Source: Duodenibacillus sp964509205 (GTDB taxonomy: Bacteria; Pseudomonadota; Gammaproteobacteria; Burkholderiales; Burkholderiaceae_F). From it: DNA of 64,000 nucleotides. The DNA is taken from the NCBI GenBank assembly GCA_964509205.1, contig CAZDVW010000002.1, positions 1-64,000 on the forward strand, in the 5' to 3' direction. Made by a program: the position numbers and the translations under genes. The notes under the pieces are model-generated. The model did no database searches, had not been told where the DNA came from, and worked only from the letters and a program-made list of their open reading frames with translations. Below are positions 7,459 to 16,106 of this stretch, piece after piece (position 1 is the first letter of the stretch; each line of letters opens with the position of its first letter).

Positions 7459-10221
7459 TTACTTTGCCTCGACCGATTCATCCGCCTTCTTTGTCTGAAC
7501 CTGAATCAGCGGTTCCGTTTCAAGAGGCGGGAGAACGGGACGCGGACGTCCTGCGTATTTCACCGGCTGATAAGCAGGTTCTGAGGCGAGTCCGGCTTGT
7601 GTTGAGACCTGTGTGAGACCGGCCTTCTTCAAATTTTCAGCAAGTCCGTCGGCAATGTCTTTCGCCGGTTTTTCCTCAATCGCCGGTGCCTCTGCCGGTG
7701 CCGCAGGGCTTTCTTCGACAGTCTTTTCGATCGTGGAAGAAGTCTCCTCAGGCTGAACAGACGTGGCTTCCGGCACAGCAGTTACTTCAGCGGCTGACTG
7801 CACAGTTTCCTGTGTTTTAAGCGGGCGACGACGTCTCGGGCGACGACGGCGGCTTTCGCTTTCTATCACGGGCTGAGCATCATCCTCCGGCAAGTCGGAA
7901 GCAATCACGGGCGTTTCAGGAGTCGTTTCAACGAGTTTTTCAGGCTCTGTTGTCTCTGTCGGAACGGTTTCCGTCGGTGTCGGCTCAACGCGAGGCGATT
8001 CATTTTCCACCTTTTGTGCGGAAGTCTCTTTTTCAGTCACAGCCTCTGCTGCCTTATCCGCCGTGCTCTGCTTCGGAGCAGACTCGGACGGAGCAAAAGA
8101 AGGCGCCTGCAAAGTCTCGGCGTCAGCGGCTGTTTGAGCCGCGTTTTGATTATTGCGTGAATCGGCGGGGCGACGTCCGCGACGCTGACGTTTTGTGCGA
8201 CGCTCTTCTTCTTTTGTTTCAGGAGAACGCGGCTCCGCTTGTGTTTGTTCTGCAACGGTTTCTGTCGTTATTTCAACGGCTTTCTTGTTGCGGTCACGAC
8301 GATCCTTTCGATCACGGCGACGTTCATTCTTAGCCAGACGTTCCTCGCGGGCAGTGCGCGCATTCTTGCGTTTGGAATTCTCGCGTTTCTCCTTCGGCTT
8401 ATTCGATTTGGTTTCTTCAGCCGAGCTTCCGAAACCGAAGAAGCCCAAAATCTTCTGAAAGAGTCCGGGAGAGGCCGGTTTGCTCTTAACCTGTTCTTCG
8501 TGAGCGGGTGCCACATCTTTCGGAAGGATGTTCTTGATTACAGGAACCTGTTTGGCTCGATCGGGTTTTTCCTCAGCTTTCTTGATAGCGTATGGGTCAT
8601 CGGCAACAGCCGTCAATTCTTCAGCTCGCTTATAACTGGCCACATCGTCATCAAGACGTTCATCGTCGACGCGAAGCCGTTCAATGTGATAGTGCGGCGT
8701 CTCGAGGAATGTGTTCGGGATCAGAATGATCGGGATGCGATAACGGTGTTCAAGCTTCGTCACTTCGGCGCGCTTCTCATTGAGAAGGAATGTAGCGACA
8801 TCCACGGGAACTTGCGCATGCAAGGCACCGGTTCCTTCTTTGGTCGCTTCCTCCTGAAGAATGCGCAAAACCTGCAGGGCACTCGATTCCGTATCGCGGA
8901 TCACGCCGACTCCGTTGCAACGCGGACAGGTTACGTGATTGCCCTCGGAAAGCGAGGGACGCAGTCTTTGACGTGACAGTTCGAGCAAACCGAAGCGACT
9001 GATTTTGCTGATTTGCACACGAGCGCGGTCGGGACGAATCGCCTCCTTGATGCGCTGCTCGATGGCCCTCTGGTTCTTGAGGTCAGCCATGTCAATGAAG
9101 TCGATGACGATCAAACCGCCCAAGTCACGCAAACGCATCTGCCTTGCCACCTCATCGGCCGCTTCGCAGTTGGTTCGGAAAGCCGTTTCTTCAATGTCGG
9201 AACCGCGAGTGGCGCGGGCCGAGTTCACATCCACTGCAACAAGCGCTTCGGTGTGATCGATGACGATGGCGCCGCCCGAGGGAAGGGGAACGGTTCTTGA
9301 GTAGGCTGTTTCAATCTGATGTTCAACCTGAAAGCGCGAGAAAAGCGGCGTGTCTTCTTTATAGAGTTTGATGCGGTCGATCATATCGGGCATCACGTGG
9401 CTCATAAACTGGCGAGCCTGCTCGTAAATGCTTTCCGTGTCGACGAGAACCTCTCCGATATCGGGTTGGAAGTAGTCGCGAATCGCTCGAATCACGAGAT
9501 TGCTTTCTTCGACAATCAAGAACGGAGCCGGGTTGGCGCACTTGAGTGCTTTGCCATTGTGCTCGGACTGCGTCACATAGTGAACCTTTTTCTTGCCGCC
9601 TTCGGTTGTTTCCAGGATGTACTGCGGAGTGGCCGCATCCTGAATGGCATCCCAAAGATTTAAAAGATAATTCAAGTCCCACTGAAGTTCTTCCAGGCTG
9701 CGACCGATGCCGGCCGTGCGGGCGATGGTGCTCATGCCTTTCGGCAGATTGAGTTGCTCCATCGTCTGACGCAGTTCTTGACGCTCTTCGCCTTCGATTC
9801 GACGGCTGACGCCGCCGCCTCTGGGATTGTTCGGCATCAAAACCAGATAGCGACCGGCAAGACTGATAAACGTCGTCAGAGCCGCACCCTTGTTGCCGCG
9901 TTCTTCCTTTTCAACCTGAACGATCAGTTCTTGCCCTTCGGTTACTGCATCGCGAATGCTGGCACTGCGAACATCCACGCCTTCTTTGAAGTAACTTTTC
10001 GAAATTTCTTTAAACGGGAGGAATCCGTGACGTTCTTCGCCGTAGTCAACAAAACAGGCTTCGAGCGACGGTTCAATGCGGGTGATGATTCCCTTGTAAA
10101 TATTGGATTTCTTTTGTTCGCGACCGTAAGTCTCAATGTCAACGTCAATGAGTTGCTGGCCGTCGACGATGCAGACGCGCGTCTCTTCTGCGTGAGTCGC
10201 ATTAAACAGCATGCGTTTCAA
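7459..10221 (-). CDS. rne: Ribonuclease E
   Basis: Endoribonuclease that starts mRNA decay and matures rRNA and tRNA; scaffold of the degradosome. The product has 920 residues. The N-terminal half is catalytic: it begins MKRMLFNA like E. coli RNase E, has an S1 domain with YKGIITRIEPSLEA and VDYGEERHGFLPF, the DVNS segment of the catalytic domain and the zinc-link CPRCNGVG near residue 430. From about 560 on the protein is a disordered tail with Arg-rich blocks (RRRRPRRRR) and Pro/Glu/Thr-rich stretches, expected for RNA and partner binding. The start is TTG, 8 bp after AGGGG; the conserved N-terminus supports it over the ATG nine bases later. A 3' terminator lies at 7357-7392. Confidence 0.93.
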   Translation of the reverse strand: MKRMLFNATHAEETRVCIVDGQQLIDVDIETYGREQKKSNIYKGIITRIEPSLEACFVDYGEERHGFLPFKEISKSYFKEGVDVRSASIRDAVTEGQELIVQVEKEERGNKGAALTTFISLAGRYLVLMPNNPRGGGVSRRIEGEERQELRQTMEQLNLPKGMSTIARTAGIGRSLEELQWDLNYLLNLWDAIQDAATPQYILETTEGGKKKVHYVTQSEHNGKALKCANPAPFLIVEESNLVIRAIRDYFQPDIGEVLVDTESIYEQARQFMSHVMPDMIDRIKLYKEDTPLFSRFQVEHQIETAYSRTVPLPSGGAIVIDHTEALVAVDVNSARATRGSDIEETAFRTNCEAADEVARQMRLRDLGGLIVIDFIDMADLKNQRAIEQRIKEAIRPDRARVQISKISRFGLLELSRQRLRPSLSEGNHVTCPRCNGVGVIRDTESSALQVLRILQEEATKEGTGALHAQVPVDVATFLLNEKRAEVTKLEHRYRIPIILIPNTFLETPHYHIERLRVDDERLDDDVASYKRAEELTAVADDPYAIKKAEEKPDRAKQVPVIKNILPKDVAPAHEEQVKSKPASPGLFQKILGFFGFGSSAEETKSNKPKEKRENSKRKNARTAREERLAKNERRRDRKDRRDRNKKAVEITTETVAEQTQAEPRSPETKEEERRTKRQRRGRRPADSRNNQNAAQTAADAETLQAPSFAPSESAPKQSTADKAAEAVTEKETSAQKVENESPRVEPTPTETVPTETTEPEKLVETTPETPVIASDLPEDDAQPVIESESRRRRPRRRRPLKTQETVQSAAEVTAVPEATSVQPEETSSTIEKTVEESPAAPAEAPAIEEKPAKDIADGLAENLKKAGLTQVSTQAGLASEPAYQPVKYAGRPRPVLPPLETEPLIQVQTKKADESVEAK

Positions 10222-10855
10222 TTTGTTGCCCCTTTAAGCGCCATTAACGTAGACGCTTTTTGATACGTGCAAGACGCGGGCAGAACAACTCAGGCAAAGA
10301 GAATATCGGGGAAGGGGGATCTGTCGATCGGATGCATTTCCCTTCGGCGCAGTCGATGCGCATCAGGAGGGACGGCAGATACAATCTCGGGAAAAACTTC
10401 CCGGCGCAAAACCTTCTTCGGCGTAATAACGGGCGCCATCGCCGAGCCTTCCGCCCAAATATGCGGAAAGCAGGACAAGTAAAGCATGAATTCAAATCCC
10501 GTCATCACAGTCAATCTCATTTCAACCCGAGCCGCCTGCAGCGAGCCTCGGCATTCCTGCGGTTTCTCTCCGCAGGGCGGATAAGACGCATTTAGTCAGT
10601 CGGATTGCTTTTAACCGAGGTGGCACAAATTCGCGACGATCCTCAGTGGAATTCACTCGATCTGAATGGGTCTTAATCCATGTAAAAAGTACAAGCGCCA
10701 TCTGGGACTTGCTTTAACGACGTAAAGCAGTTTCATCAGAAACCGGCGCACTGGTGTTGCATTACGCAACGGCGGCATCGGTTAAAATGCCGATGCCAGC
10801 ACCAAAGCAGAGGGACTTTCATCCCTTTTCGTGCGGTCGACATTATAGCCTTAAT
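10222..10855. other. Long divergent intergenic region: rne leader and rluC upstream region
   Basis: There are 634 bp without a gene I can support; short overlapping frames at 10244-10595 have no conserved features. Three inverted repeats are visible. CCTGCGG (10556-10562) pairs perfectly with CCGCAGG (10570-10576) around seven bases. GTTGC/GCAAC lies at 10756-10770. GGCATCGG (10774-10781) pairs with CCGATGCC (10790-10797). E. coli RNase E is known to control its own mRNA through hairpins in a long 5' leader, so the first hairpin is a candidate for the same role here. I do not see a convincing -35/-10 pair for rne. Confidence 0.55.
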
Positions 10856-11875
10856 ATGCCTTCAATAGCTCGAAACTCTTCAGAAAAACAAAAACCTTTC
10901 GGCGGATCCAAAGAGAAGGAACCGCAGTCTGTACGATTCGTTGTGATTGACGAATCGCATGACGGGCAACGTTTGGATAATTTTCTTCTTTCCTTTTCAA
11001 AGGGCGTCCCGAAAAGTCACGTTTATCGGATTGTCCGTTCCGGTGAAGTTCGAGTCAATAAAAAACGAGCCACAGTCTCCCAGCGGCTTGCGGCAGGCGA
11101 CACCGTGCGGATCCCTCCGATGCGCATTTCTGAAAAGACCCATGCGCCTTCGGCAAAACCATTTTCTCAAGATGAGTTAAAAGTCCTCTATGAAGACAGG
11201 GATATCTTAGTCATTGATAAACCAGCCGGTTTAGCCGCTCACGGCGGATCGGGAATTGCCTTTGGTCTCATCGAACGGTTGCGAGCCACTCGACCGGATG
11301 CTCCGATGTTGGAATTAGCACATCGCCTTGACCGGGATACGTCCGGGGCGATCGTTGTTTGCAAAACACGCAAGGCCTTAGTTCGATTTCAGGAACAAAT
11401 CCGAGAGGGAAGCATCTGTAAACGTTACAGGCTTCTTGTTGCCGGGGATTGGGTCAATGAAAGAGAAAACGTCAAACTGCCGCTTTTTAAATACACCTTG
11501 CCTTCCGGTGAGCGACGTGTTCGGGTGGATCGAGAAAAAGGGCTCTTCTCTCATACAATCTTTACTCTTTTGACACGGTTTAAAACAGCTTCCTATCTTG
11601 AAGCTGAATTAAAAACGGGAAGAACGCATCAAATTCGCGTGCATGCCGCCAGTCTCGGGTTCCCGCTTGTCGGTGATGCGAAATACGGAGACTATGAATT
11701 TAACGAAAAAGTTGCCGCCGGTTATTTGGGTGTTCCGTTTAAGAGAATGTTCCTTCATGCCTTCTCAATTGAATTCCGTCACCCCGTTTCAGGCGTGACT
11801 CTGCGGGTTGTTTCCGAACTACCCGGCGAATGTGAGCAATTACTAACGTCATTGAAAAATAAGCAGAAATCATGA
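10856..11875 (+). CDS. rluC: 23S rRNA pseudouridine synthase, RluC type
   Basis: Isomerises specific uridines of 23S rRNA (955/2504/2580 in E. coli). An N-terminal S4 RNA-binding domain (RLDNFLLSFSKGVPKSHVY) is followed by the RluA-family catalytic domain with AHRLDRDTSG, whose second Asp is the nucleophile, and by TGRTHQIRVHAASLGFPLVG. The frame is open to 10754, but ATG 10856 (MPSIARNSSEK) gives 339 residues, near the family length of about 320. There is no SD sequence before it, and a CATTAT box at 10841-10846 lies about 10 bp upstream, so the mRNA may be nearly leaderless. rluC is divergent from rne, as in other proteobacteria. Confidence 0.9.
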   Translation: MPSIARNSSEKQKPFGGSKEKEPQSVRFVVIDESHDGQRLDNFLLSFSKGVPKSHVYRIVRSGEVRVNKKRATVSQRLAAGDTVRIPPMRISEKTHAPSAKPFSQDELKVLYEDRDILVIDKPAGLAAHGGSGIAFGLIERLRATRPDAPMLELAHRLDRDTSGAIVVCKTRKALVRFQEQIREGSICKRYRLLVAGDWVNERENVKLPLFKYTLPSGERRVRVDREKGLFSHTIFTLLTRFKTASYLEAELKTGRTHQIRVHAASLGFPLVGDAKYGDYEFNEKVAAGYLGVPFKRMFLHAFSIEFRHPVSGVTLRVVSELPGECEQLLTSLKNKQKS

Positions 11876-12525
11876 TTCCGCGTTTTAAACTTTGTGTTTT
11901 CGACTGGGACGGCACGATGATGGATACAACCGATGCCATTGTTCAGTCCATTCGCACGGCTTCGCAAATTTTGGGATTGACGCCGCCGACCGAAGCCAAG
12001 ACAAAGCGAGCGATCGGACTGGGCCGTGTCGATACCATGAAATTTCTATTGCCCGATTGTCCGAAGGAACGCTGGTCAGAGTTTGAAACCGTCTATCGGT
12101 CACACTACTTGGAATTTGAAAAGGAGATTCCCTTAATTGACGGAATGCGCGAATTGATCCTCAAACTCAGAAAGGCCGGCGTTAAAACCGCTCTGGCTAC
12201 CGGAAAAAGCGAAAGAGGAGTGAATCGAGTCCTGTCCGCTCACAATCTCAAGGGATATTTTGATGCGATTCGAGTCGGAGCCGTCATCAACCCCAAACCG
12301 GCTCCCGGGATGTTGTTGGAAATCTGCGAAGAACTTTGCATCAGCCAAGCCGATACGGTCATGATCGGCGACTCGACCTTAGACCTGCAAATGGCCAGCA
12401 ATGCCGGGACATCCGGAATCGGAGTCACATTCGGAGCTTGCACGGAAACGGAGCTTAATGCCTTTCCGAATGTCGGTCTCGCTGAAGATGCACACGGCTT
12501 GGAGCGTTTGCTCTTTTCCGACTAA
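11872..12525 (+). CDS. HAD-superfamily phosphatase (phosphoglycolate phosphatase-like)
   Basis: Small-molecule phosphatase with the haloacid dehalogenase fold. The product has 217 residues. Motif I is DWDGTMMD with D11 and D13 as nucleophile and general acid. Motif II ATGKS near 108-112 provides the lysine region, and motif IV GDSTLDL near 165 carries the metal-binding acids. A cap domain lies between motifs I and II, as in the HAD-IA subfamily. It starts within ATGA at the rluC stop, so the two genes are translationally coupled; rluC followed by such a phosphatase is common in betaproteobacteria. The exact substrate cannot be read from sequence. Its stop overlaps the stop of the opposing methyltransferase gene. 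Confidence 0.86.
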   Translation: MIPRFKLCVFDWDGTMMDTTDAIVQSIRTASQILGLTPPTEAKTKRAIGLGRVDTMKFLLPDCPKERWSEFETVYRSHYLEFEKEIPLIDGMRELILKLRKAGVKTALATGKSERGVNRVLSAHNLKGYFDAIRVGAVINPKPAPGMLLEICEELCISQADTVMIGDSTLDLQMASNAGTSGIGVTFGACTETELNAFPNVGLAEDAHGLERLLFSD

Positions 12526-13229
12526 TGCATTGAAAGAATGGCAAAAACCGTCGGTACCTTTTGAAGTTTTCCGATCTCTTGGCGCCAAGCCGAGGCTTTT
12601 TGCGTTCGAATCGACTCATTTGCTCCGGTCACATCAATGGCCACGGTAACCAGCGTCTCCGGGCTAAGCTTTGTGGCGAGCGCTTCTAACATCTTGTTAT
12701 TGCGATAGGGAGTTTCAATAAAGATTTCCGTCTCGCCCCTGCGGCTTTCGTTTTCGAGACGAACGAGGGCGGCATCGCGTTTTTCGGGCTCAATCGGCAA
12801 ATACCCCAAAAAGCGAAAACGCTGACCGTTTAATCCGCTTGCCATGAGCGTCAAAAGAATCGAGCAGGGACCGACGAGGGAAACGACAGGAATGCCGGCT
12901 CGGTGCGCTTCACGAACCAGACCGGCGCCCGGATCGGCGACGCCGGGACAACCCGATTCGCTGACAATACAGGCATCGAGTCCGGTCAAAATCGGTTGCA
13001 GCCATTCATTGAAGCGTCTGGAATCCGGTTCGTGCCCAATCTCAATCACGGTCAGATCGCGAATCGGCTTCGGATGATGGATTGTTTTGAGAAACAAACG
13101 GGCGGATTTGGCATTTTCTGCCAAAAAATACGTACAGGATTGAGCCACGGAAAGTGTTTTCTTCGGCAAAACATCTTCCGGACACACGTCAGCGATTCGG
13201 TTCGGCAATAGGTAAAGCGTTCCGCTCAC
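12522..13229 (-). CDS. RsmI-family SAM-dependent methyltransferase
   Basis: Belongs to the tetrapyrrole methylase fold family that includes RsmI, the 16S rRNA C1402 2'-O-methyltransferase. Visible motifs are TLYLLPNRIAD at the N-terminus, ESGCPGVADPGAGLV (SAM-binding loop) and VSLVGPCSILLTLMASGLNGQRFRFLGYLP, all typical. The frame is open further upstream inside maf, but GTG 13229 overlaps the maf stop as GTGA, has GAGGG about 8 bp upstream, and gives 235 residues. This is shorter than classical RsmI (about 280), so it is the shorter paralogue often found beside maf in beta- and gammaproteobacteria; its target is not certain. It is translationally coupled to maf. Confidence 0.85.
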   Translation of the reverse strand: MSGTLYLLPNRIADVCPEDVLPKKTLSVAQSCTYFLAENAKSARLFLKTIHHPKPIRDLTVIEIGHEPDSRRFNEWLQPILTGLDACIVSESGCPGVADPGAGLVREAHRAGIPVVSLVGPCSILLTLMASGLNGQRFRFLGYLPIEPEKRDAALVRLENESRRGETEIFIETPYRNNKMLEALATKLSPETLVTVAIDVTGANESIRTQKASAWRQEIGKLQKVPTVFAILSMH

Positions 13230-13822
13230 GGCAACAACCCTCGAATGGGAGGAATTCCGGCTTTGGCCAGCATCGAAGTGAGTCGAATCAGCGGCAAACC
13301 GATGAGCGAAGTCGGATCGTCGCTGACGACGGACTCCATGAGAGCAATCCCGAGGCATTCAATTTTGGCACTGCCGGCGCATTGATAGGGTTCTTCCCGA
13401 TGAAGGTAATCATCAATGGCTTCATCCGACAGAGGTCGCATCTGAACGACAGTGTCGCTCACGCATTCCTGAATCGCTCCGTTTGAGTCGACAACGCACA
13501 AGGCGGTATGAAAAAGCGCTTTTTTTCCGGACATCAAGCGCAGTTGCGCTCGAGCTCGCTCAAACGTGTGCGGTTTGCCGAGAGCGACGCCCTCAACTTC
13601 ACAAACTTGATCGGATCCGATCACAACCGCATCCGAATGTTCTGCTCGAACGGCCTGAGCTTTTTCTCGGGCAAGCCTCGAAGAAAGGGCAAGGGGAGTT
13701 TCTCCCGCCCGAGCGCTTTCATCGATTTTTGGTGAAATGCACTCGAAGGGCAACTCAAGTCTTCTTAAAAGTTCTTGTCTGTAAACAGAGGAACTTGCCA
13801 AAATCAAACGTATATTTGACAT
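13226..13822 (-). CDS. maf: Maf-family nucleotide pyrophosphatase (YceF type)
   Basis: Maf proteins hydrolyse non-canonical or modified nucleoside triphosphates to monophosphates. The product has 198 residues. The N-terminus RLILASSSVYRQELLRRL is the substrate-binding signature, followed by the SRLAREKA helix and VIGSDQVCEVEG with the conserved Asp. A YceF (7-methyl-GTP) specificity is suggested by the neighbouring divergent yceD, the E. coli arrangement, but sequence alone does not prove it. The stop overlaps the start of the RsmI-like gene, forming a two-gene operon. Confidence 0.92.
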   Translation of the reverse strand: MSNIRLILASSSVYRQELLRRLELPFECISPKIDESARAGETPLALSSRLAREKAQAVRAEHSDAVVIGSDQVCEVEGVALGKPHTFERARAQLRLMSGKKALFHTALCVVDSNGAIQECVSDTVVQMRPLSDEAIDDYLHREEPYQCAGSAKIECLGIALMESVVSDDPTSLIGLPLIRLTSMLAKAGIPPIRGLLP

Positions 13823-13856
13823 AATGGGCGGATTCTAAAGGATACAAGAGACAATC

Positions 13857-14375
13857 ATGTGTGCTGCGCAGCAATTTAACATTTTTGATTTTTCCAATTT
13901 CGGGGAACCAATCTCAGGTCAATTCACGCTTGCGGATTTTACGGAATTGCCGCAGATGCTTTCCGGAGAAAACCAATCCGCAGACGTCAGCTATTGCCTG
14001 AAACCACTGAAAATGAGCAAACGAGGCCTTCCTGCCGTCGAACTCACTTTAAAGGCCGTTTTGACGACCGCTTGCGTCTATTGTGCAGAACCTTGCCGCA
14101 TTAAGATTGAGAAGACGATGCCTTTTCTTCTCACACGCACGGAACAGGAAGCCGACAATCTGCCGATCGAAGAAGACGGGGATTATGACGTGATCGTCGG
14201 TTCCGAGCATTTTGACCTGACGCACCTTGTTGAAGAGGAACTGATGCTGAGTCTTCCTGCCTTTCCGCGTCATGATCTGTGTCGCTTCTCCAATTCTGAG
14301 ACAGACAAGGCAACAGGGAATTCTCAAAATCGTCCCTTTTCGAATCTTTCCGATTTGCTCCATAAAGTAGATTAG
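13857..14375 (+). CDS. yceD: YceD/DUF177 family protein
   Basis: YceD proteins are linked to 23S rRNA accumulation and ribosome assembly. The product has 172 residues, a normal length. The diagnostic part is the central TTACVYCAEPC segment, followed by an acidic region (NLPIEEDGDYDV) and DLTHLVEEELMLSLPAFPRHDLC. It is divergent from maf with a 34-bp gap, the usual yceD/maf arrangement. In most proteobacteria rpmF (ribosomal protein L32) follows directly and then plsX-fabH. Here no L32 frame exists before the phosphatase gene at 14557, so the operon has been broken. Confidence 0.88.
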   Translation: MCAAQQFNIFDFSNFGEPISGQFTLADFTELPQMLSGENQSADVSYCLKPLKMSKRGLPAVELTLKAVLTTACVYCAEPCRIKIEKTMPFLLTRTEQEADNLPIEEDGDYDVIVGSEHFDLTHLVEEELMLSLPAFPRHDLCRFSNSETDKATGNSQNRPFSNLSDLLHKVD

Positions 14376-14409
14376 GCATTTCCCTGTAAGGAGAAACCCT
14401 TGATAGGGA

Positions 14410-14437
14410 TTGACATAACAAAGACCGGAAGTACAAT
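14410..14437 (+). promoter_or_regulatory. Sigma-70 promoter of the acid phosphatase gene
   Basis: TTGACA (14410-14415), a perfect -35, is separated by 16 bp from TACAAT (14432-14437), a five-of-six -10. Transcription would begin near 14444, giving a leader of about 110 nt to the ATG at 14557. It gives the phosphatase its own promoter, separate from yceD. Confidence 0.75.
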
Positions 14438-14556
14438 CACGCGAAGCGAATGGATAAATCAAACATCAGATTTGATATCCGGTTTGCTGGTACCGTCGTC
14501 TATCTCCTGTGAGATCTTCTTCGGTTTCAACACACACAAATAAATTGGAGTAAATA

Positions 14557-15333
14557 ATGAAAAAACTGACCCTTATCGCGGCAGCTCTTTGCTTCGCAGG
14601 CACTGTCATGGCTGCCCCGATTACCGGAAGCGATGCGATTTCTGATCCGAAAAAATATTATTCCACATTGGATGAGACGGTCGACAGCGTCGCCTTGATT
14701 CCGCCGCCCCCGATGCCTGTGAAAGCCGGGGATCCGGTGAATGATGCAGACCGCATTGCCTACGAAGAGGGTCTCAAGATGCGCACGGCCGAACGCGGTC
14801 AGCAGGCGATTTTGGATGCCGCCGGATCGAAGGTTCATTTGGCATTCCAGGACGCTTTTGGTGTGAAAATTACAGAAAAAGATACACCGAAACTCTATAA
14901 GTTCATCAAGCATCTTCGCAGTGAAACGGGCTCTTTGGCTCCACGCGGCGCCAAGAAGAAGTACAACCGCATCCGTCCCTTCGTCTACTATGGTCAGCCG
15001 ACATGCTACAAAGACGACGAAGAGCGTTTGTCGAAGGACGGCGGATATCCCTCCGGCCACTCCGCTCGCGGCTGGGCTGTCGCTTTGATCTTGGCTGAGA
15101 TTAACCCCGACAACAAGGATGCGATTTTGGAACGCGGTCTTGACATGGGACGTTCCCGCATCATCTGCGGTTATCACTGGGCCTCTGATGTTGAAAACGC
15201 ACGCTTGATCGGTGCCGCCAACGTGGCTCTTTTGCATGCCAATCCTTGGTTCATGAAGGATCTGAACGAAGTGAAGGCGGAATTTGCCGCTCTGAAGAAG
15301 GCCGGCAAGGTCACATTCCACAACAAGAAGTAA
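14557..15333 (+). CDS. Secreted class A acid phosphatase (PAP2 superfamily)
   Basis: Periplasmic non-specific acid phosphatase of the PhoN/PhoC type. The product has 258 residues. The first 20 residues form a signal peptide (KK, then LTLIAAALCFAGTVMA, cleaved near AMA/AP). The three PAP2 motifs are complete: KKKYNRIRP at about 133-141, PSGHSARGW at about 165-173 with the catalytic acid/base His, and SRIICGYHWASD near 199-210 with the nucleophilic His. The ATG follows TTGGAG. The gene has a strong promoter at 14410-14437 and an intrinsic terminator at 15363-15395, so it is monocistronic. It probably scavenges phosphate from organic phosphomonoesters. Confidence 0.92.
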   Translation: MKKLTLIAAALCFAGTVMAAPITGSDAISDPKKYYSTLDETVDSVALIPPPPMPVKAGDPVNDADRIAYEEGLKMRTAERGQQAILDAAGSKVHLAFQDAFGVKITEKDTPKLYKFIKHLRSETGSLAPRGAKKKYNRIRPFVYYGQPTCYKDDEERLSKDGGYPSGHSARGWAVALILAEINPDNKDAILERGLDMGRSRIICGYHWASDVENARLIGAANVALLHANPWFMKDLNEVKAEFAALKKAGKVTFHNKK

Positions 15334-15362
15334 GCGTTCGCTTAACGTTTAATGTTGAAACA

Positions 15363-15395
15363 GGGAATCAAATGAGCAATTTGGTTCCCTTTTTC
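15363..15395 (+). terminator. Intrinsic terminator of the acid phosphatase gene
   Basis: GGGAATCAAAT (15363-15373) pairs with ATTTGGTTCCC (15379-15389), 11 bp with one wobble, followed by five T, one C and three more T. It also faces the convergent LysE gene. Confidence 0.85.
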
Positions 15396-15396
15396 T

Positions 15397-16038
15397 TTAC
15401 AGCGCCTGCACCAACTTGACGGTAATCCCGAGGGCGATCAGCCAAAAGAGAATGGCACTGCCCTTATTGAGAATTTTTGAGACGCGTTCCCCTTTAAGGT
15501 AATGGCTTGCGAGAATCGTCAAGGAACTGTAAAAGACGTGTCCGACAAAACAAACAACCGAATAGATTGCCACAAGAAGGCTGGCTTTGTAGACGTAATT
15601 TTCCCAGGGATGAATAAATTGCGGGAAAAGAGACACCAGGCTGACGATTAAAACAGGATTGGTAATACTGAGGAAAACCCCCGTCAGAAAAACGGAGCGC
15701 ATATTCTCATCGGCAGCATTTTTCTGAGTATTTTCTTTTGCACTGGCCAGGTCGACGGCACTGGCCGTCCAATTGCGGTATCCCAAATAAAACAGGACAA
15801 GGATTCCCAAAACTTGGATAATGAGGTAAAGCGTCGGTGAGGTCGCAACGATCACTCCCAAGCCGGCTGCCGCCATAACGTTCGTAATAAACACGCCGGT
15901 CGAGATCGCTGCAGGCGACAAAAAAAGATGCCGTTTCCCGTAGCGGAAGGCGCAGGAAATGGTGAACAAAACGCCGGGCCCCGGCGTGAGGACCGTCACA
16001 ACGATCAGAAGAAAAAAGAGAAAAAGCTCATTCGCCAT
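15397..16038 (-). CDS. LysE/RhtB-family exporter
   Basis: Inner-membrane exporter of amino acids or related compounds. The product has 213 residues with about six hydrophobic segments. The N-terminus ELFLFFLLIVVTVLTPGPGVLF carries the family TPGPG motif, and TGVFLSITNPVLIVSL has the conserved NP. The specific substrate cannot be assigned. It is a single gene, converging with the acid phosphatase and separated from glnD by 68 bp. Confidence 0.9.
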   Translation of the reverse strand: MANELFLFFLLIVVTVLTPGPGVLFTISCAFRYGKRHLFLSPAAISTGVFITNVMAAAGLGVIVATSPTLYLIIQVLGILVLFYLGYRNWTASAVDLASAKENTQKNAADENMRSVFLTGVFLSITNPVLIVSLVSLFPQFIHPWENYVYKASLLVAIYSVVCFVGHVFYSSLTILASHYLKGERVSKILNKGSAILFWLIALGITVKLVQAL

Positions 16039-16106
16039 TTTGACTGAATTTGCTCAAAAATTGGGGCGAGTATCCTAGCATATCCGTCAACGCCCCATTT
16101 TTTCTT

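Noticed and set aside
8239..8976. 245-codon plus-strand open frame
   Set aside because: It is antisense to the RNase E tail; low-complexity coding sequence often leaves long open frames on the other strand.
10244..10595. Several overlapping 70-110 codon frames upstream of rne
   Set aside because: They overlap each other on both strands, lack SD sequences and have no recognisable features; the region is better seen as leader.
14527..15321. 264-codon minus-strand open frame
   Set aside because: It is the reverse of the acid phosphatase gene, which has a promoter, signal peptide and all PAP2 motifs.
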